A stretch of DNA of 64,000 bases. Source: Pseudomonas brassicacearum. Lineage in GTDB: Bacteria > Pseudomonadota > Gammaproteobacteria > Pseudomonadales > Pseudomonadaceae. The DNA lies in the NCBI RefSeq assembly GCF_009601685.2, contig NZ_CP045701.2, positions 3,968,001 through 4,032,000 on the forward strand. Reading direction: 5' to 3'. Below, piece by piece: positions 18,963 through 26,456 of the stretch; position 1 is the first letter of the stretch, and each line of letters starts with the position of its first letter. Under the pieces are notes generated by a model that was not told where the DNA came from, ran no database searches, and saw only the letters and a program-made list of their open reading frames with translations. The translations under genes and the position numbers were made by a program.

Positions 18963-19526
18963 TTAGATCTTGCCGACCAGGTCCAGGGACGGAGCGAGGG
19001 TGGCCTCGCCTTCTTTCCACTTGGCTGGGCAGACTTCGCCCGGGTGAGCGGCAACGTACTGAGCGGCCTTGATCTTGCGCAGCAGCTCGGAAGCGTCACG
19101 GCCTACACCGCCATCGTTGATTTCAACGATCTTGATCTGGCCTTGCGGGTTGATCACGAAAGTACCGCGGTCAGCCAGGCCGACTTCTTCGATCAGCACG
19201 TCGAAGTTGCGCGAGATGACGTGGGTCGGGTCGCCGATCATGGTGTACTGGATCTTGCCGATCGCTGGCGAGGTGTTGTGCCAGGCAGCGTGGGCAAAGT
19301 GAGTGTCGGTGGAGACGCTGTAAATTTCGACGCCCAGTTTCTGGAACTCGGCGTAGTTGTCGGCCAGGTCTTCCAGCTCGGTTGGGCAAACGAAGGTGAA
19401 GTCAGCCGGGTAGAAGAACACGACAGACCACTTGCCTTTCAGGTTGGCGTCCGATACTTCGACGAATTCGCCGTTTTTGAAGGCGGTAGCGTTGAACGGT
19501 TTAACTTGGCTGTTGATGATAGGCAT
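18963..19526 (-). CDS. ahpC: Alkyl hydroperoxide reductase subunit C (peroxiredoxin)
   Basis: A 187-aa typical 2-Cys peroxiredoxin. The peroxidatic Cys47 is in FTFVCPTE and the resolving Cys166 in GEVCPAKW. It reduces hydrogen peroxide and organic peroxides in the cytoplasm and is re-reduced by AhpF, encoded just downstream. The start has a GGAG site. Upstream there is a four-part OxyR-like motif, so peroxide induction is likely. Confidence 0.98.
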   Translation of the reverse strand: MPIINSQVKPFNATAFKNGEFVEVSDANLKGKWSVVFFYPADFTFVCPTELEDLADNYAEFQKLGVEIYSVSTDTHFAHAAWHNTSPAIGKIQYTMIGDPTHVISRNFDVLIEEVGLADRGTFVINPQGQIKIVEINDGGVGRDASELLRKIKAAQYVAAHPGEVCPAKWKEGEATLAPSLDLVGKI

Positions 19527-19594
19527 CGATGTTTCTCCATCAGGGTTGAAAAGTTGATGGAGGGAATCTTAACCACTCATCCCCGGGCTGGCTC

Positions 19595-19631
19595 ATTGGC
19601 AAACCTGATGTGAATGATTGGTTTTGGCTAT
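19595..19631 (-). promoter_or_regulatory. OxyR-type four-part operator candidate upstream of ahpC
   Basis: Read on the ahpC strand, four tetranucleotides ATAG, CAAT, ATCA and CAAT are separated by exactly seven bases each. This is the 4+7+4+7+4+7+4 layout of OxyR sites (ATAG-N7-CTAT-N7-ATAG-N7-CTAT), with the first element exact and the others one or two bases off. It lies about 70-105 bp upstream of the ahpC start. OxyR control of ahpC is established in Pseudomonas; that this is the site is inference. Confidence 0.55.
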
Positions 19632-19658
19632 CAGGAATCTATATAGATAGAAAAAATC

Positions 19659-19832
19659 TGTAGGAGCTGGCGAAGCCTGCGATCTTTTGATCTTTTGATC
19701 TTTCGCTTGAGATGCAAGCGTCTTTGGAAAGATCGCAGCCTCGTTGCACTCGACAGCTCCTACACAGCTCCTACACAGCTCCCGCACAGTTCTTACATGG
19801 CTTCTACATGGCTCCTACATGGCTCCGGCGGG
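19659..19832. repeat. TGTAGGAGC-type repeat element with decayed 11-bp minisatellite
   Basis: Second dispersed repeat family: arms TGTAGGAGCTGGCGAAGCCTGCGATC and its inverse (given in part) enclose a GATCTTTT-rich centre. On the right the arm is followed by AGCTCCTACAC units of 11 bp that decay progressively toward 19832. It fills the ahpC-gorA gap. I see no gene here. Confidence 0.8.
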
Positions 19833-19838
19833 TAGGCG

Positions 19839-21194
19839 TCAGGCGACGGGCGTACGCATCGTCACGAACTCTTCGGCGGCGGTCGGGTGCACGCCGATGG
19901 TTTCGTCGAAGTCGCGCTTGGTGGCGCCGGCCTTGAGGGCGATGGCCAGGCCTTGGACGATTTCACCGGCATCCGGACCGACCATGTGGCATCCCAATAC
20001 CTTGTCGGTCTGGGCATCCACCACCAGTTTCATCAGGGTGCGTTCCTGGCAGTCGGTCAAGCTCAGCTTCATCGGCCGGAAGCGGCTTTCGAAAATCTCG
20101 ACCTCATGCCCCTCCTCCCGGGCCTGCTCTTCGGTCAGGCCCACCGTGCCGATGTTCGGCAGGCTGAACACGGCGGTGGGAATCATCCGGTAATCCACCA
20201 AGCGATACTGCTCGGGCTTGAACAGACGCCGCGCCACCGCCATGCCTTCGGCCAGGGCGACGGGGGTGAGCTGGACGCGGCCGATCACGTCGCCAATGGC
20301 CAGGATCGACGGTTCAGCGGTCTCGTATTTTTCGTTGACCTGGACAAAGCCCTTCTCATCCAGCGTGACGCCGGTGGTTTCCAAGCCCAGGTTGTCGAGC
20401 ATCGGTCGGCGGCCGGTGGCGTAGAACACGCAGTCGGTGAGCAACGTTTTGCCATCCTTGAGCTCGACCCTGAGGCTGCCATCGTCCAGTTTTTCGATGG
20501 ACTTGATGTCTGCGTTGAACTGCAGGTCCAGGCCACGGCGGGTCAGTTCTTCCGCCAGGTGCTTGCGCACCGCGCCGTCAAAGCCGCGCAGGAACAGGTC
20601 ACCGCGATAGAGCAAGGACGTCTGCGCGCCCATGCCGTGGAAGATCCCGGCGAACTCCACCGCAATGTAGCCACCGCCCACCACGATGACGCGCTTGGGC
20701 AGGTCCTTGAGAAAGAACGCCTCGTTGGAGCTGATGGCGTGCTCGCGCCCCGGAATGTCCGGGATCACCGGCCAGCCGCCCGTGGCGATCAGGATGTGCC
20801 TGGCGGTGTAGCGCTGGCCATTGATCTCGACCTCATTGGGCCCGGTCAGCCTGGCATGACCTTCGTGCAGCACGACGCCGCTGTTGACCAGCAGGTTGCG
20901 GTAGATGCCGTTGAGGCGATTGATCTCCCGATCCTTGTTGGCGATCAACGTGGCCCAGTCGAAACTCGCCTCGCCCGCCGTCCAGCCATAGGCCGACGCC
21001 TGCTCGAAGTCCTCGGCGTAATGCGCGCCGTAGACCAGCAGCTTCTTGGGTACACACCCCACGTTCACACAGGTACCGCCCAGGTAACGGCTCTCCGCCA
21101 CGGCCACCTTGGCCCCGAAACCGGCGGCAAACCGCGCAGCACGCACACCACCGGAACCGGCGCCAACCACATACAAGTCAAAATCGTAGGCCAT
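19839..21194 (-). CDS. gorA: Glutathione-disulfide reductase
   Basis: A 451-aa FAD- and NADPH-dependent enzyme that reduces oxidised glutathione. FAD motif [13 protein letters not shown] at residue 9, redox-active Cys42 and Cys47 in [18 protein letters not shown] motif [14 protein letters not shown] near 170, and the catalytic His436 in GVHPTAAEE are all present. An AAGGAG-type site precedes the ATG at 21194. It lies near ahpCF and gloA, so this stretch concentrates thiol and peroxide defence, although the genes are separate transcription units. Confidence 0.97.
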   Translation of the reverse strand: MAYDFDLYVVGAGSGGVRAARFAAGFGAKVAVAESRYLGGTCVNVGCVPKKLLVYGAHYAEDFEQASAYGWTAGEASFDWATLIANKDREINRLNGIYRNLLVNSGVVLHEGHARLTGPNEVEINGQRYTARHILIATGGWPVIPDIPGREHAISSNEAFFLKDLPKRVIVVGGGYIAVEFAGIFHGMGAQTSLLYRGDLFLRGFDGAVRKHLAEELTRRGLDLQFNADIKSIEKLDDGSLRVELKDGKTLLTDCVFYATGRRPMLDNLGLETTGVTLDEKGFVQVNEKYETAEPSILAIGDVIGRVQLTPVALAEGMAVARRLFKPEQYRLVDYRMIPTAVFSLPNIGTVGLTEEQAREEGHEVEIFESRFRPMKLSLTDCQERTLMKLVVDAQTDKVLGCHMVGPDAGEIVQGLAIALKAGATKRDFDETIGVHPTAAEEFVTMRTPVA

Positions 21195-21339
21195 TTTCTA
21201 TCTCCTTCGGCAGGTCATCAGCATACCTGCTGTTTTCACCTGAGGCAGCGTTGCGATGGTTATGGGGGTGGAAAATGGAAAAGCCAGCTGGACGTCAGCA
21301 ACCTGACCCTGTGGCGAAAGAGCAAGCCCCGCTCGGCTC

Positions 21340-21489
21340 TGTAGGAGCTGACGAGTGCAACGAGGCTGCGATCTTTCCACTGCCAATTAAGTCTTGAGCG
21401 AAAGACCAAGATCAAAAGATCGTCCGAACGCGGCCCGAGCCTTCCCCAGCTCCTACAGAGCCCAGCGAGGCTTGATCCCTCGCCACGGG
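21340..21489. repeat. TGTAGGAGC-type repeat element
   Basis: Inverted arms (21340-21380 and 21445-21465) of the same family as at 19659, 24702, 35036 and 50090, ending in GCCCAGCGAGGC...CCCTCGCCAC. With the galU terminator it fills the gorA-galU gap; no gene is seen there. Confidence 0.8.
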
Positions 21490-21519
21490 TTACTCACTGC
21501 CCGAGATTTTCCAAGCAAA

Positions 21520-21552
21520 AAAAAACGCCCCGAACCAGTCGGGGCGTTTTTC
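21520..21552 (-). terminator. Terminator downstream of galU
   Basis: AAAAACGCCCCGA and TCGGGGCGTTTTT form a stem with a five-base loop, with A-runs and T-runs on both sides; it ends galU on the minus strand. Confidence 0.93.
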
Positions 21553-21570
21553 AAGGGGCGGTGCAAGCTA

Positions 21571-22410
21571 TCAGTAAGCCTTGCCCGTCTTGTAGAAGTT
21601 CTCGAAGCAGAAGTTGGTCGCGTCGATGTAGCCTTCGGCGCCACCGCAGTCGAAACGCTTGCCCTTGAACTTGTAGGCCATGACGCAGCCGTTCTGGGCC
21701 TGTTTCATCAGGGCGTCGGTGATCTGGATTTCGCCGCCCTTGCCTGGCTCGGTCTGTTCGATCAGGTCGAAGATGTCCGGGGTCAGGATGTAGCGACCGA
21801 TGATCGCCAGGTTCGACGGTGCGTCTTCAGGCTTTGGTTTTTCAACCATGCTGTGAACGCGGTAGATGTCGTCGCGGATCATTTCGCCAGCAATCACACC
21901 GTACTTGTTGGTTTCCTGCGGATCGACTTCCTGGATCGCCACGATGGAGCAGCGGAACTGCTTGTACAGCTTGACCATCTGGGTCAGTACGCCGTCGCCT
22001 TCGAGGTTGACGCACAGGTCGTCCGCCAGGACCACGGCGAACGGTTCGTCACCGATCAGTGGGCGACCGGTCAGGATCGCGTGGCCCAGGCCTTTCATTT
22101 CGGTCTGGCGGGTGTAGGAAAACGAGCACTCATCCAGCAGTTTGCGGATGCCGACCAGGTATTTTTCCTTGTCGGTGCCCTTGATCTGGTTTTCCAGCTC
22201 GTAACTGATGTCGAAATGGTCTTCCAACGCACGCTTGCCACGGCCCGTCACGATGGAGATTTCAGTCAGGCCAGCATCAAGGGCTTCTTCGACGCCGTAC
22301 TGGATCAGTGGCTTGTTCACCACCGGCAGCATTTCTTTGGGCATGGCTTTAGTCGCTGGCAGGAAGCGAGTACCGTAACCGGCTGCTGGGAACAAGCATT
22401 TCTTGATCAT
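21571..22410 (-). CDS. galU: UTP--glucose-1-phosphate uridylyltransferase
   Basis: A 279-aa nucleotidyltransferase making UDP-glucose from UTP and glucose-1-phosphate, for polysaccharide and LPS core synthesis. The N-terminal signature KCLFPAAGYGTRFLPATKAMPKEMLP (in part) contains the nucleotide-binding G-x-G-T-R and the catalytic Lys; VVLADDLCVN near 130 holds the metal-binding Asp, and VEKPKPEDAPS near 188 is also typical. Length agrees with the family. An AAGGA site precedes the ATG. Confidence 0.97.
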   Translation of the reverse strand: MIKKCLFPAAGYGTRFLPATKAMPKEMLPVVNKPLIQYGVEEALDAGLTEISIVTGRGKRALEDHFDISYELENQIKGTDKEKYLVGIRKLLDECSFSYTRQTEMKGLGHAILTGRPLIGDEPFAVVLADDLCVNLEGDGVLTQMVKLYKQFRCSIVAIQEVDPQETNKYGVIAGEMIRDDIYRVHSMVEKPKPEDAPSNLAIIGRYILTPDIFDLIEQTEPGKGGEIQITDALMKQAQNGCVMAYKFKGKRFDCGGAEGYIDATNFCFENFYKTGKAY

Positions 22411-22645
22411 ATAAGTCCTTGAAAAGGCGGTGTGTACGAGTTTCGGCGCAGTCTAATCAGGCGACAGGCACCTTACAATGCCCGCGCTGGCCAACCGCTG
22501 CCATCATAGAGAAATAAAAAACGGCGGATAGTTCAATCGCCTTTCGTTTCGATGGCAGCAGCGGACCCACTGTACGCCAGTAGGCGCTGTTTGCGAGCAT
22601 TTGCCGTATCATGGCGCACTTGATCCCGCCAATTGAGGCAGCTAG

Positions 22646-22861
22646 ATGTCGGCAACAAGAAACGCAAACGGTTATTCGGTCAGCCAGGGCAAGGACGGCC
22701 AGTGGTGGATTATCAACTACCACGGCGAGCAGGTCGCCGGTCCCTTGCCCAGCAAGGCCATGGCGGTGGAAGTGGCCGCGGTATTCCAGGATGAGCGCGC
22801 GGCCCCCGCGGAGAAAGAACGCGACACCGCCCCTGCACGCAGCCCCCGCCGCAAGAAGTAA
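22646..22861 (+). CDS. Small conserved hypothetical protein (71 aa)
   Basis: Reads MSATRNANGYSVSQGKDGQW, then a WIINYHGEQVAGPLPSKAMA stretch, and ends in a basic RSPRRKK tail. The pattern (strand, W-W, G-P-L-P-S-K-A-M-A helix) looks like the small DUF2188-like fold, in which a sequence is read with its reversed-orientation display of query, but the match is weak. No membrane segment. Divergent from galU. It is likely a real gene because codon positions follow Pseudomonas bias in this frame only. Confidence 0.7.
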   Translation: MSATRNANGYSVSQGKDGQWWIINYHGEQVAGPLPSKAMAVEVAAVFQDERAAPAEKERDTAPARSPRRKK

Positions 22862-22987
22862 CCAGGCGAGCCTCCAGTAAATGCCAAATGAGCATTGAGC
22901 GAGGCTTGTTTAGCTGTACTTTAGCTGTACCGCAATGGCCATTCGCTATAATCTCGCCGTTGCCCTTCCCTTCTCGATGATGATCCC

Positions 22988-23269
22988 ATGAAGACACTTC
23001 TGGCGCTGTTTACAGTCCTGGCCCTGGCGGGCTGTGCCTCGGCGGAAAAAACCTACCTGGACAACGGCGAACAAGGCCTGACCATCGATTGCTCGGGCGA
23101 GGCCAACTCCTGGGCGACGTGCTACGAAAAGGCTGACGCGTCCTGTGCCGGCACTGGCTATCGCATCGTCGGCACCGACGGCACGCCCCAGGCCAAGGAA
23201 AGCGAGAAGACCCTGGGCGTCGACGTCGGTAACTTCACCAGCCGCAGTGTCGTGGTGGTCTGTAAATAA
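22988..23269 (+). CDS. Small lipoprotein (93 aa)
   Basis: Residues 1-15 are a lipoprotein signal peptide with lipobox LAGC (MKTLLALFTVLALAGCAS). The mature part contains four cysteines (IDCSGEANSWATCYEKADASC (in part) and VVVCK), so one or two disulphides are likely in the periplasm. The C-A-S after the lipobox predicts outer membrane sorting. Function unknown; short Cys-containing lipoproteins of this kind are widespread in Pseudomonas. The ATG at 22988 is preceded by a poor ribosome site. Confidence 0.85.
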   Translation: MKTLLALFTVLALAGCASAEKTYLDNGEQGLTIDCSGEANSWATCYEKADASCAGTGYRIVGTDGTPQAKESEKTLGVDVGNFTSRSVVVVCK

Positions 23270-23270
23270 G

Positions 23271-23501
23271 CTATATGTGGATCTCGGCAAACTTGATGCC
23301 CAGCCCGCGCAAGGTTTCGATCAGTTCGTCGAGACGAGCGAAGGATTCGACTTCGTCCTGGTCATCCACCAGGAAAAAACTGCGCCCGGCGCTTTTCTTG
23401 AAGAACACGATCCATTCGCCCGGGCTCGCCGGGTTCTGAATCACGTGGGTAGCACAGATAAGACCTTCTGCATGGCGCTCGCGCACCTGCTCGCGTTTCA
23501 T
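23271..23501 (-). CDS. Conserved hypothetical protein (76 aa)
   Basis: A small soluble protein: MKREQVRERHAEGLICATHV, then EWIVFFKKSAGRSFFLVDDQ, then a helix ending in GLGIKFAEIHI. Alternating strands and one helix suggest a compact alpha/beta fold. Its 3' end is one base from the stop of the convergent lipoprotein gene. Function unknown. Confidence 0.75.
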   Translation of the reverse strand: MKREQVRERHAEGLICATHVIQNPASPGEWIVFFKKSAGRSFFLVDDQDEVESFARLDELIETLRGLGIKFAEIHI

Positions 23502-23521
23502 TGACTGACTCCATAAATGAC

Positions 23522-23556
23522 AATGCCGCCAACGTGGACCGCGGCGGCATTTTTTG
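23522..23556 (+). terminator. Rho-independent terminator
   Basis: AATGCCGCC and GGCGGCATT pair around a GC-rich loop, followed by TTTTTT on the plus strand. It would stop transcripts from the lipoprotein gene at 22988 after they run antisense through 23271-23501. Confidence 0.75.
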
Positions 23557-23610
23557 TCGAGGGCAGTAGTTTATCCGATGCCCGGTCCGCTCGTCAGGCG
23601 CTGAGTGTGA

Positions 23611-23961
23611 TCAGCCGGAAATGCAGGCGTTGGCTGCATCTTGCACGTCGCCCGGACGCACCGGCACGTTGGACAGGCTTTCGTGCAGCTTGATGCTGCT
23701 ACCACTGGAGCGCTCGTCAATGTCGAACACCGCCGCCGGCAGGGTCGACAGTTTGCCCGGGACGATCAGCCGCACGCCATTCTTGTGTGGCTCCACTTGC
23801 AGCGGCCCCCGGCTGCTGGCCAGTTTGTCGGAAACACACTTGGCATATTCGTGAGGTTTCTTTCCGGAAATGACGCTCATGGTGGGGGGCGTCTGGTTGA
23901 TGTCCGATACCGATGCACATCCACTCATGGCCAATGCCAACACCCACACGCTGCGCTTCAT
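23611..23961 (-). CDS. Lipoprotein (116 aa), unknown function
   Basis: The start at 23961 has a strong GGAGGA site. Residues 1-14 form a lipoprotein signal (MKRSVWVLALAMSGCAS). The mature chain is about 100 residues with two cysteines (AKCVSDKL and ANACISG) that probably pair. The pattern KPHEYAKCVSDKLA...VRLIVPGKL...AAVFDIDERSSGSSIKLHE (in part) is typical of a small Pseudomonas lipoprotein family without known function. Longer in-frame starts lack a signal peptide and are not used. Confidence 0.85.
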   Translation of the reverse strand: MKRSVWVLALAMSGCASVSDINQTPPTMSVISGKKPHEYAKCVSDKLASSRGPLQVEPHKNGVRLIVPGKLSTLPAAVFDIDERSSGSSIKLHESLSNVPVRPGDVQDAANACISG

Positions 23962-24164
23962 ATGATTCCTCCGATAAAGACCCTCCGACAGTGCAGACGC
24001 CGTTTTTCTCCGGTGCCGCACCGCTTTTTTTTCCCCGCAACCTGCAATAAATGAACAAAGCCTGGAGCGCGGGCCGGATATTAACACTCGGGGCTGATAA
24101 ACTGCGCATCATTGCCCCTTGCTATCGTTTTGATTTTGTAGAAAAAGCCCTTCTGGAGGCGCCC

Positions 24165-24467
24165 ATGAAATTCATCCACCAGCGCGAGCACCTGAACGAG
24201 GACGACATTGTCGTCATCGAATGCTCCCAAATGTGCAACATCCGTTTGATGAACGACGCCAACTTCCGCAGCTTCAAGAACGGCGGCCGGCACACGTATC
24301 ACGGTGGCGCGTTCGACACCTTCCCGGCCCGGATCACCGCCCCCAGCACCGGTTTCTGGAACATCACCATCGACACCGTCAACCGCCGTGCAATCAGCGT
24401 CACGCGCAAGCCGACCCTGACCCACAAGATCAAAATCATCCGGCGTTCCAGCTCGAAACTGAGCTGA
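24165..24467 (+). CDS. DUF1883 domain protein
   Basis: A 100-aa protein: MKFIHQREHLNEDDIVVIEC, then QMCNIRLMNDANFRSFKNGG, YHGGAFDTFPARITAP and GFWNITID. These are the conserved blocks of the DUF1883 family, predicted to be a beta-sandwich of unknown role, sometimes fused to signalling domains. TGGAGG precedes the ATG at 24165. A longer frame start at 24051 has no ribosome site. Followed after 30 bases by the 56-aa gene at 24498. Confidence 0.88.
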   Translation: MKFIHQREHLNEDDIVVIECSQMCNIRLMNDANFRSFKNGGRHTYHGGAFDTFPARITAPSTGFWNITIDTVNRRAISVTRKPTLTHKIKIIRRSSSKLS

Positions 24468-24497
24468 GCCTCGCCCACTTTCAAGACAGGCAAAACC

Positions 24498-24668
24498 GTG
24501 GCCCAGACGACCAAATACGTCATCAAGTACAAGCTCAATGGCGAACGCCGTTTCGAGTTCGCGCAACTGCAAACCGGTACCGAGGAAGAAGCCAGGGCGG
24601 CGCTGCACAAGCTGCACGGCGAAACCGACGATGTGATCAGCGACCTCAAGGTCAGCAAGGCGCTGTAA
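24498..24668 (+). CDS. Microprotein (56 aa) downstream of the DUF1883 gene
   Basis: Begins with GTG at 24498 after ACAGG and ends with TAA. Sequence starts MAQTTKYVIKYKLNGERRFE and ends in SDLKVSKAL. Two strands followed by a helix (TEEEARAALHKLHGE) would make a small alpha/beta fold. The frame has clear Pseudomonas codon bias and lies 30 bases behind the DUF1883 gene on the same strand, so the two are probably co-transcribed. Function unknown. Confidence 0.72.
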   Translation: MAQTTKYVIKYKLNGERRFEFAQLQTGTEEEARAALHKLHGETDDVISDLKVSKAL

Positions 24669-24701
24669 GCCTTTTGTCGCAAGGGAAGCTCCCACTCGAT
24701 T

Positions 24702-24901
24702 CTGTAGGAACGGTGTAGGAGCTATGCAGGAGCTGTGTAGGAGCTGTGTAGGAGCTGTCGAGTGCAACGAGGCTGCGATCTCTCCCCAGACAATTGAGTC
24801 AAGAGCGAAAGATCAAGATCAAGATCAAGATCAAGATCAAAGGATCGCAGGCTTCGCCAGCTCCTACAGAGCCCAGCGCGAGCTTGCCCCTCGCCACAGG
24901 A
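24702..24901. repeat. TGTAGGAGC-type repeat with 11-bp and 6-bp tandem repeats
   Basis: The left arm is preceded by about four 11-bp units of TGTGTAGGAGC type (24711-24757). The centre contains five GATCAA units (24811-24840). The right arm CTTCGCCAGCTCCTACAG follows. No gene is visible in this 313-bp gap. Confidence 0.85.
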
Positions 24902-24981
24902 ATGCCGCACCGCAAGAATCGGGGTGCCCTGCAACGCAGCACAGCGCAGACTGAACAGTCCTTCCAACAAGGATTGCCATC

Positions 24982-25701
24982 GTGCCCACTACGCCATCCC
25001 TGCTCCCACACCTCGCCAACCTTGACTGGCCCGCCCTGGAACACAGCCTCGATCAGGACGGCAGCGCTATCATCCGCAACCTGCTACCCGCAACGCAGTG
25101 CCGGCTAGTGAGTGGCTTGTACGCCGAGCCCGGGCTTTTTCGTTCGAGGGTGATCATGGCCCGCCATGGCTTCGGGCGCGGCGAGTATCAGTATTTTCGC
25201 TATCCGCTGCCCGATATCGTCCAGCAGTTGCGCCAGTCGTTGTATCCAGTGTTGGTCCCGCTGGCGAATCGCTGGAATGAACACATGGGTATTGAAGTGC
25301 GCTACCCCAACGAACACCCTGACTTTATCCGGCGCTGCCATGGTGCCGGGCAATCGCGGCCTACGCCGTTGTTGCTGCAATACGGCCCCCAGGACTACAA
25401 CTGTCTGCATCAGGATCTGTACGGCGAGCAGGTGTTCCCACTGCAGGTGGCGATCCTGCTGTCGGAACCGGGGCGGGACTTTACCGGCGGCGAATTTGTC
25501 CTCACCGAACAGCGCCCGCGCATGCAATCGCGGCCCCAGGTCATCGATCTGAAACAGGGCGATGCCGTGGTATTTGCCGTGCACCAACGGCCCGTCCAGG
25601 GCGTTCGCGGTTATTATCGGGTGAACATGCGCCATGGCGTCAGCTGCGTGCACAGCGGCAGGCGGCACACCTTGGGAATCATTTTTCATGATGCGCAGTA
25701 A
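24982..25701 (+). CDS. 2-oxoglutarate/Fe(II)-dependent oxygenase family protein
   Basis: A 239-aa protein with the jelly-roll oxygenase pattern. The iron-binding H-x-D is HQD in CLHQDLYGE near residue 140, the distal His lies in MRHGVSCVHSGRRHTLGI near 217-228, and the following Arg (GRRHT) would bind the 2-oxoglutarate carboxylate. This is the prolyl-4-hydroxylase-like superfamily; the substrate is unknown. Start is GTG at 24982 with AAGGA. Its stop overlaps the alkB start by 14 bases, so the two genes are translationally coupled and likely share a role in alkylation damage. Confidence 0.85.
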   Translation: MPTTPSLLPHLANLDWPALEHSLDQDGSAIIRNLLPATQCRLVSGLYAEPGLFRSRVIMARHGFGRGEYQYFRYPLPDIVQQLRQSLYPVLVPLANRWNEHMGIEVRYPNEHPDFIRRCHGAGQSRPTPLLLQYGPQDYNCLHQDLYGEQVFPLQVAILLSEPGRDFTGGEFVLTEQRPRMQSRPQVIDLKQGDAVVFAVHQRPVQGVRGYYRVNMRHGVSCVHSGRRHTLGIIFHDAQ

Positions 25702-26368
25702 TGACATACCGGTCACGTTGGACCTGTTCGCCGACCAGGCGCCCACCCCGCCTGGCCAGGTCGAGCAGATCGGCCAGCAAGCGTTCGTGCTGCGCGGGTT
25801 CGCCCTGCCCTGGCTCGAGCGCTTGCTGCCGGCGCTGGAAAGTGTTTTGCAGGCTGCACCGTTCCGGCAGATGGTCACGCCCGGTGGGTTTACCATGTCG
25901 GTGGCCTTGAGCAGCTGCGGTGCGTTGGGCTGGACCACCGACCGCAGCGGCTATCGCTACACCGCCCACGATCCGCAGACCGGCCACCCCTGGCCCGACA
26001 TGCCGGCGGTGTTTCGCGAACTGGCCCAGGCCGCCGCTCGGCAGGCGCGCTTCGAGCATTTCGAGCCCGACGCCTGCCTGATCAACCGCTACGTGCCCGG
26101 CGCGCGGATGTCGCTGCACCAGGACAAAAACGAACGCTCCCTCGCCGCGCCGATCGTCTCGATGTCCCTGGGCCTGCCGGCAGTGTTCCAGTTCGGCGGC
26201 TTCGAGCGCAGCGACAAAAGCCAGCGCATCCCGTTGTTCCATGGCGACATCGTGGTCTGGGGCGGCGTGGACCGGTTGCGTTACCACGGCGTACTGCCAC
26301 TCAAGGAAGGCCAGCACCCGCGCCTGGGCGCCCAGCGGATCAACCTGACGTTTCGTACCGCCGGGTGA
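25688..26368 (+). CDS. alkB: AlkB DNA/RNA oxidative demethylase
   Basis: A 226-aa (225 from the second ATG) Fe(II)/2-oxoglutarate dioxygenase that removes 1-methyladenine and 3-methylcytosine lesions. Iron ligands His144 and Asp146 (MSLHQDKNE) and His200 (RLRYHGV), and the 2-oxoglutarate-binding R-x-N-x-T-x-R signature (QRINLTFRTAG) at the C-terminus are all present, as is the substrate-lid region FTMSVALSSCGALGW. It overlaps the upstream oxygenase gene and is followed by ada. Confidence 0.96.
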   Translation: MMRSNDIPVTLDLFADQAPTPPGQVEQIGQQAFVLRGFALPWLERLLPALESVLQAAPFRQMVTPGGFTMSVALSSCGALGWTTDRSGYRYTAHDPQTGHPWPDMPAVFRELAQAAARQARFEHFEPDACLINRYVPGARMSLHQDKNERSLAAPIVSMSLGLPAVFQFGGFERSDKSQRIPLFHGDIVVWGGVDRLRYHGVLPLKEGQHPRLGAQRINLTFRTAG

Positions 26369-26456
26369 AGGTGCAGAATTCAACCGCAAGACCCGGAGTG
26401 TCGTCACTTGGATGGCTCGCTATTGTAGTCAAAACGGGCCAATGGACATAACGACC

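Noticed and set aside
19887..21344. A 485-codon plus-strand frame opposite gorA
   Set aside because: Antisense shadow of gorA that also runs into the repeat element; no recognisable domain.
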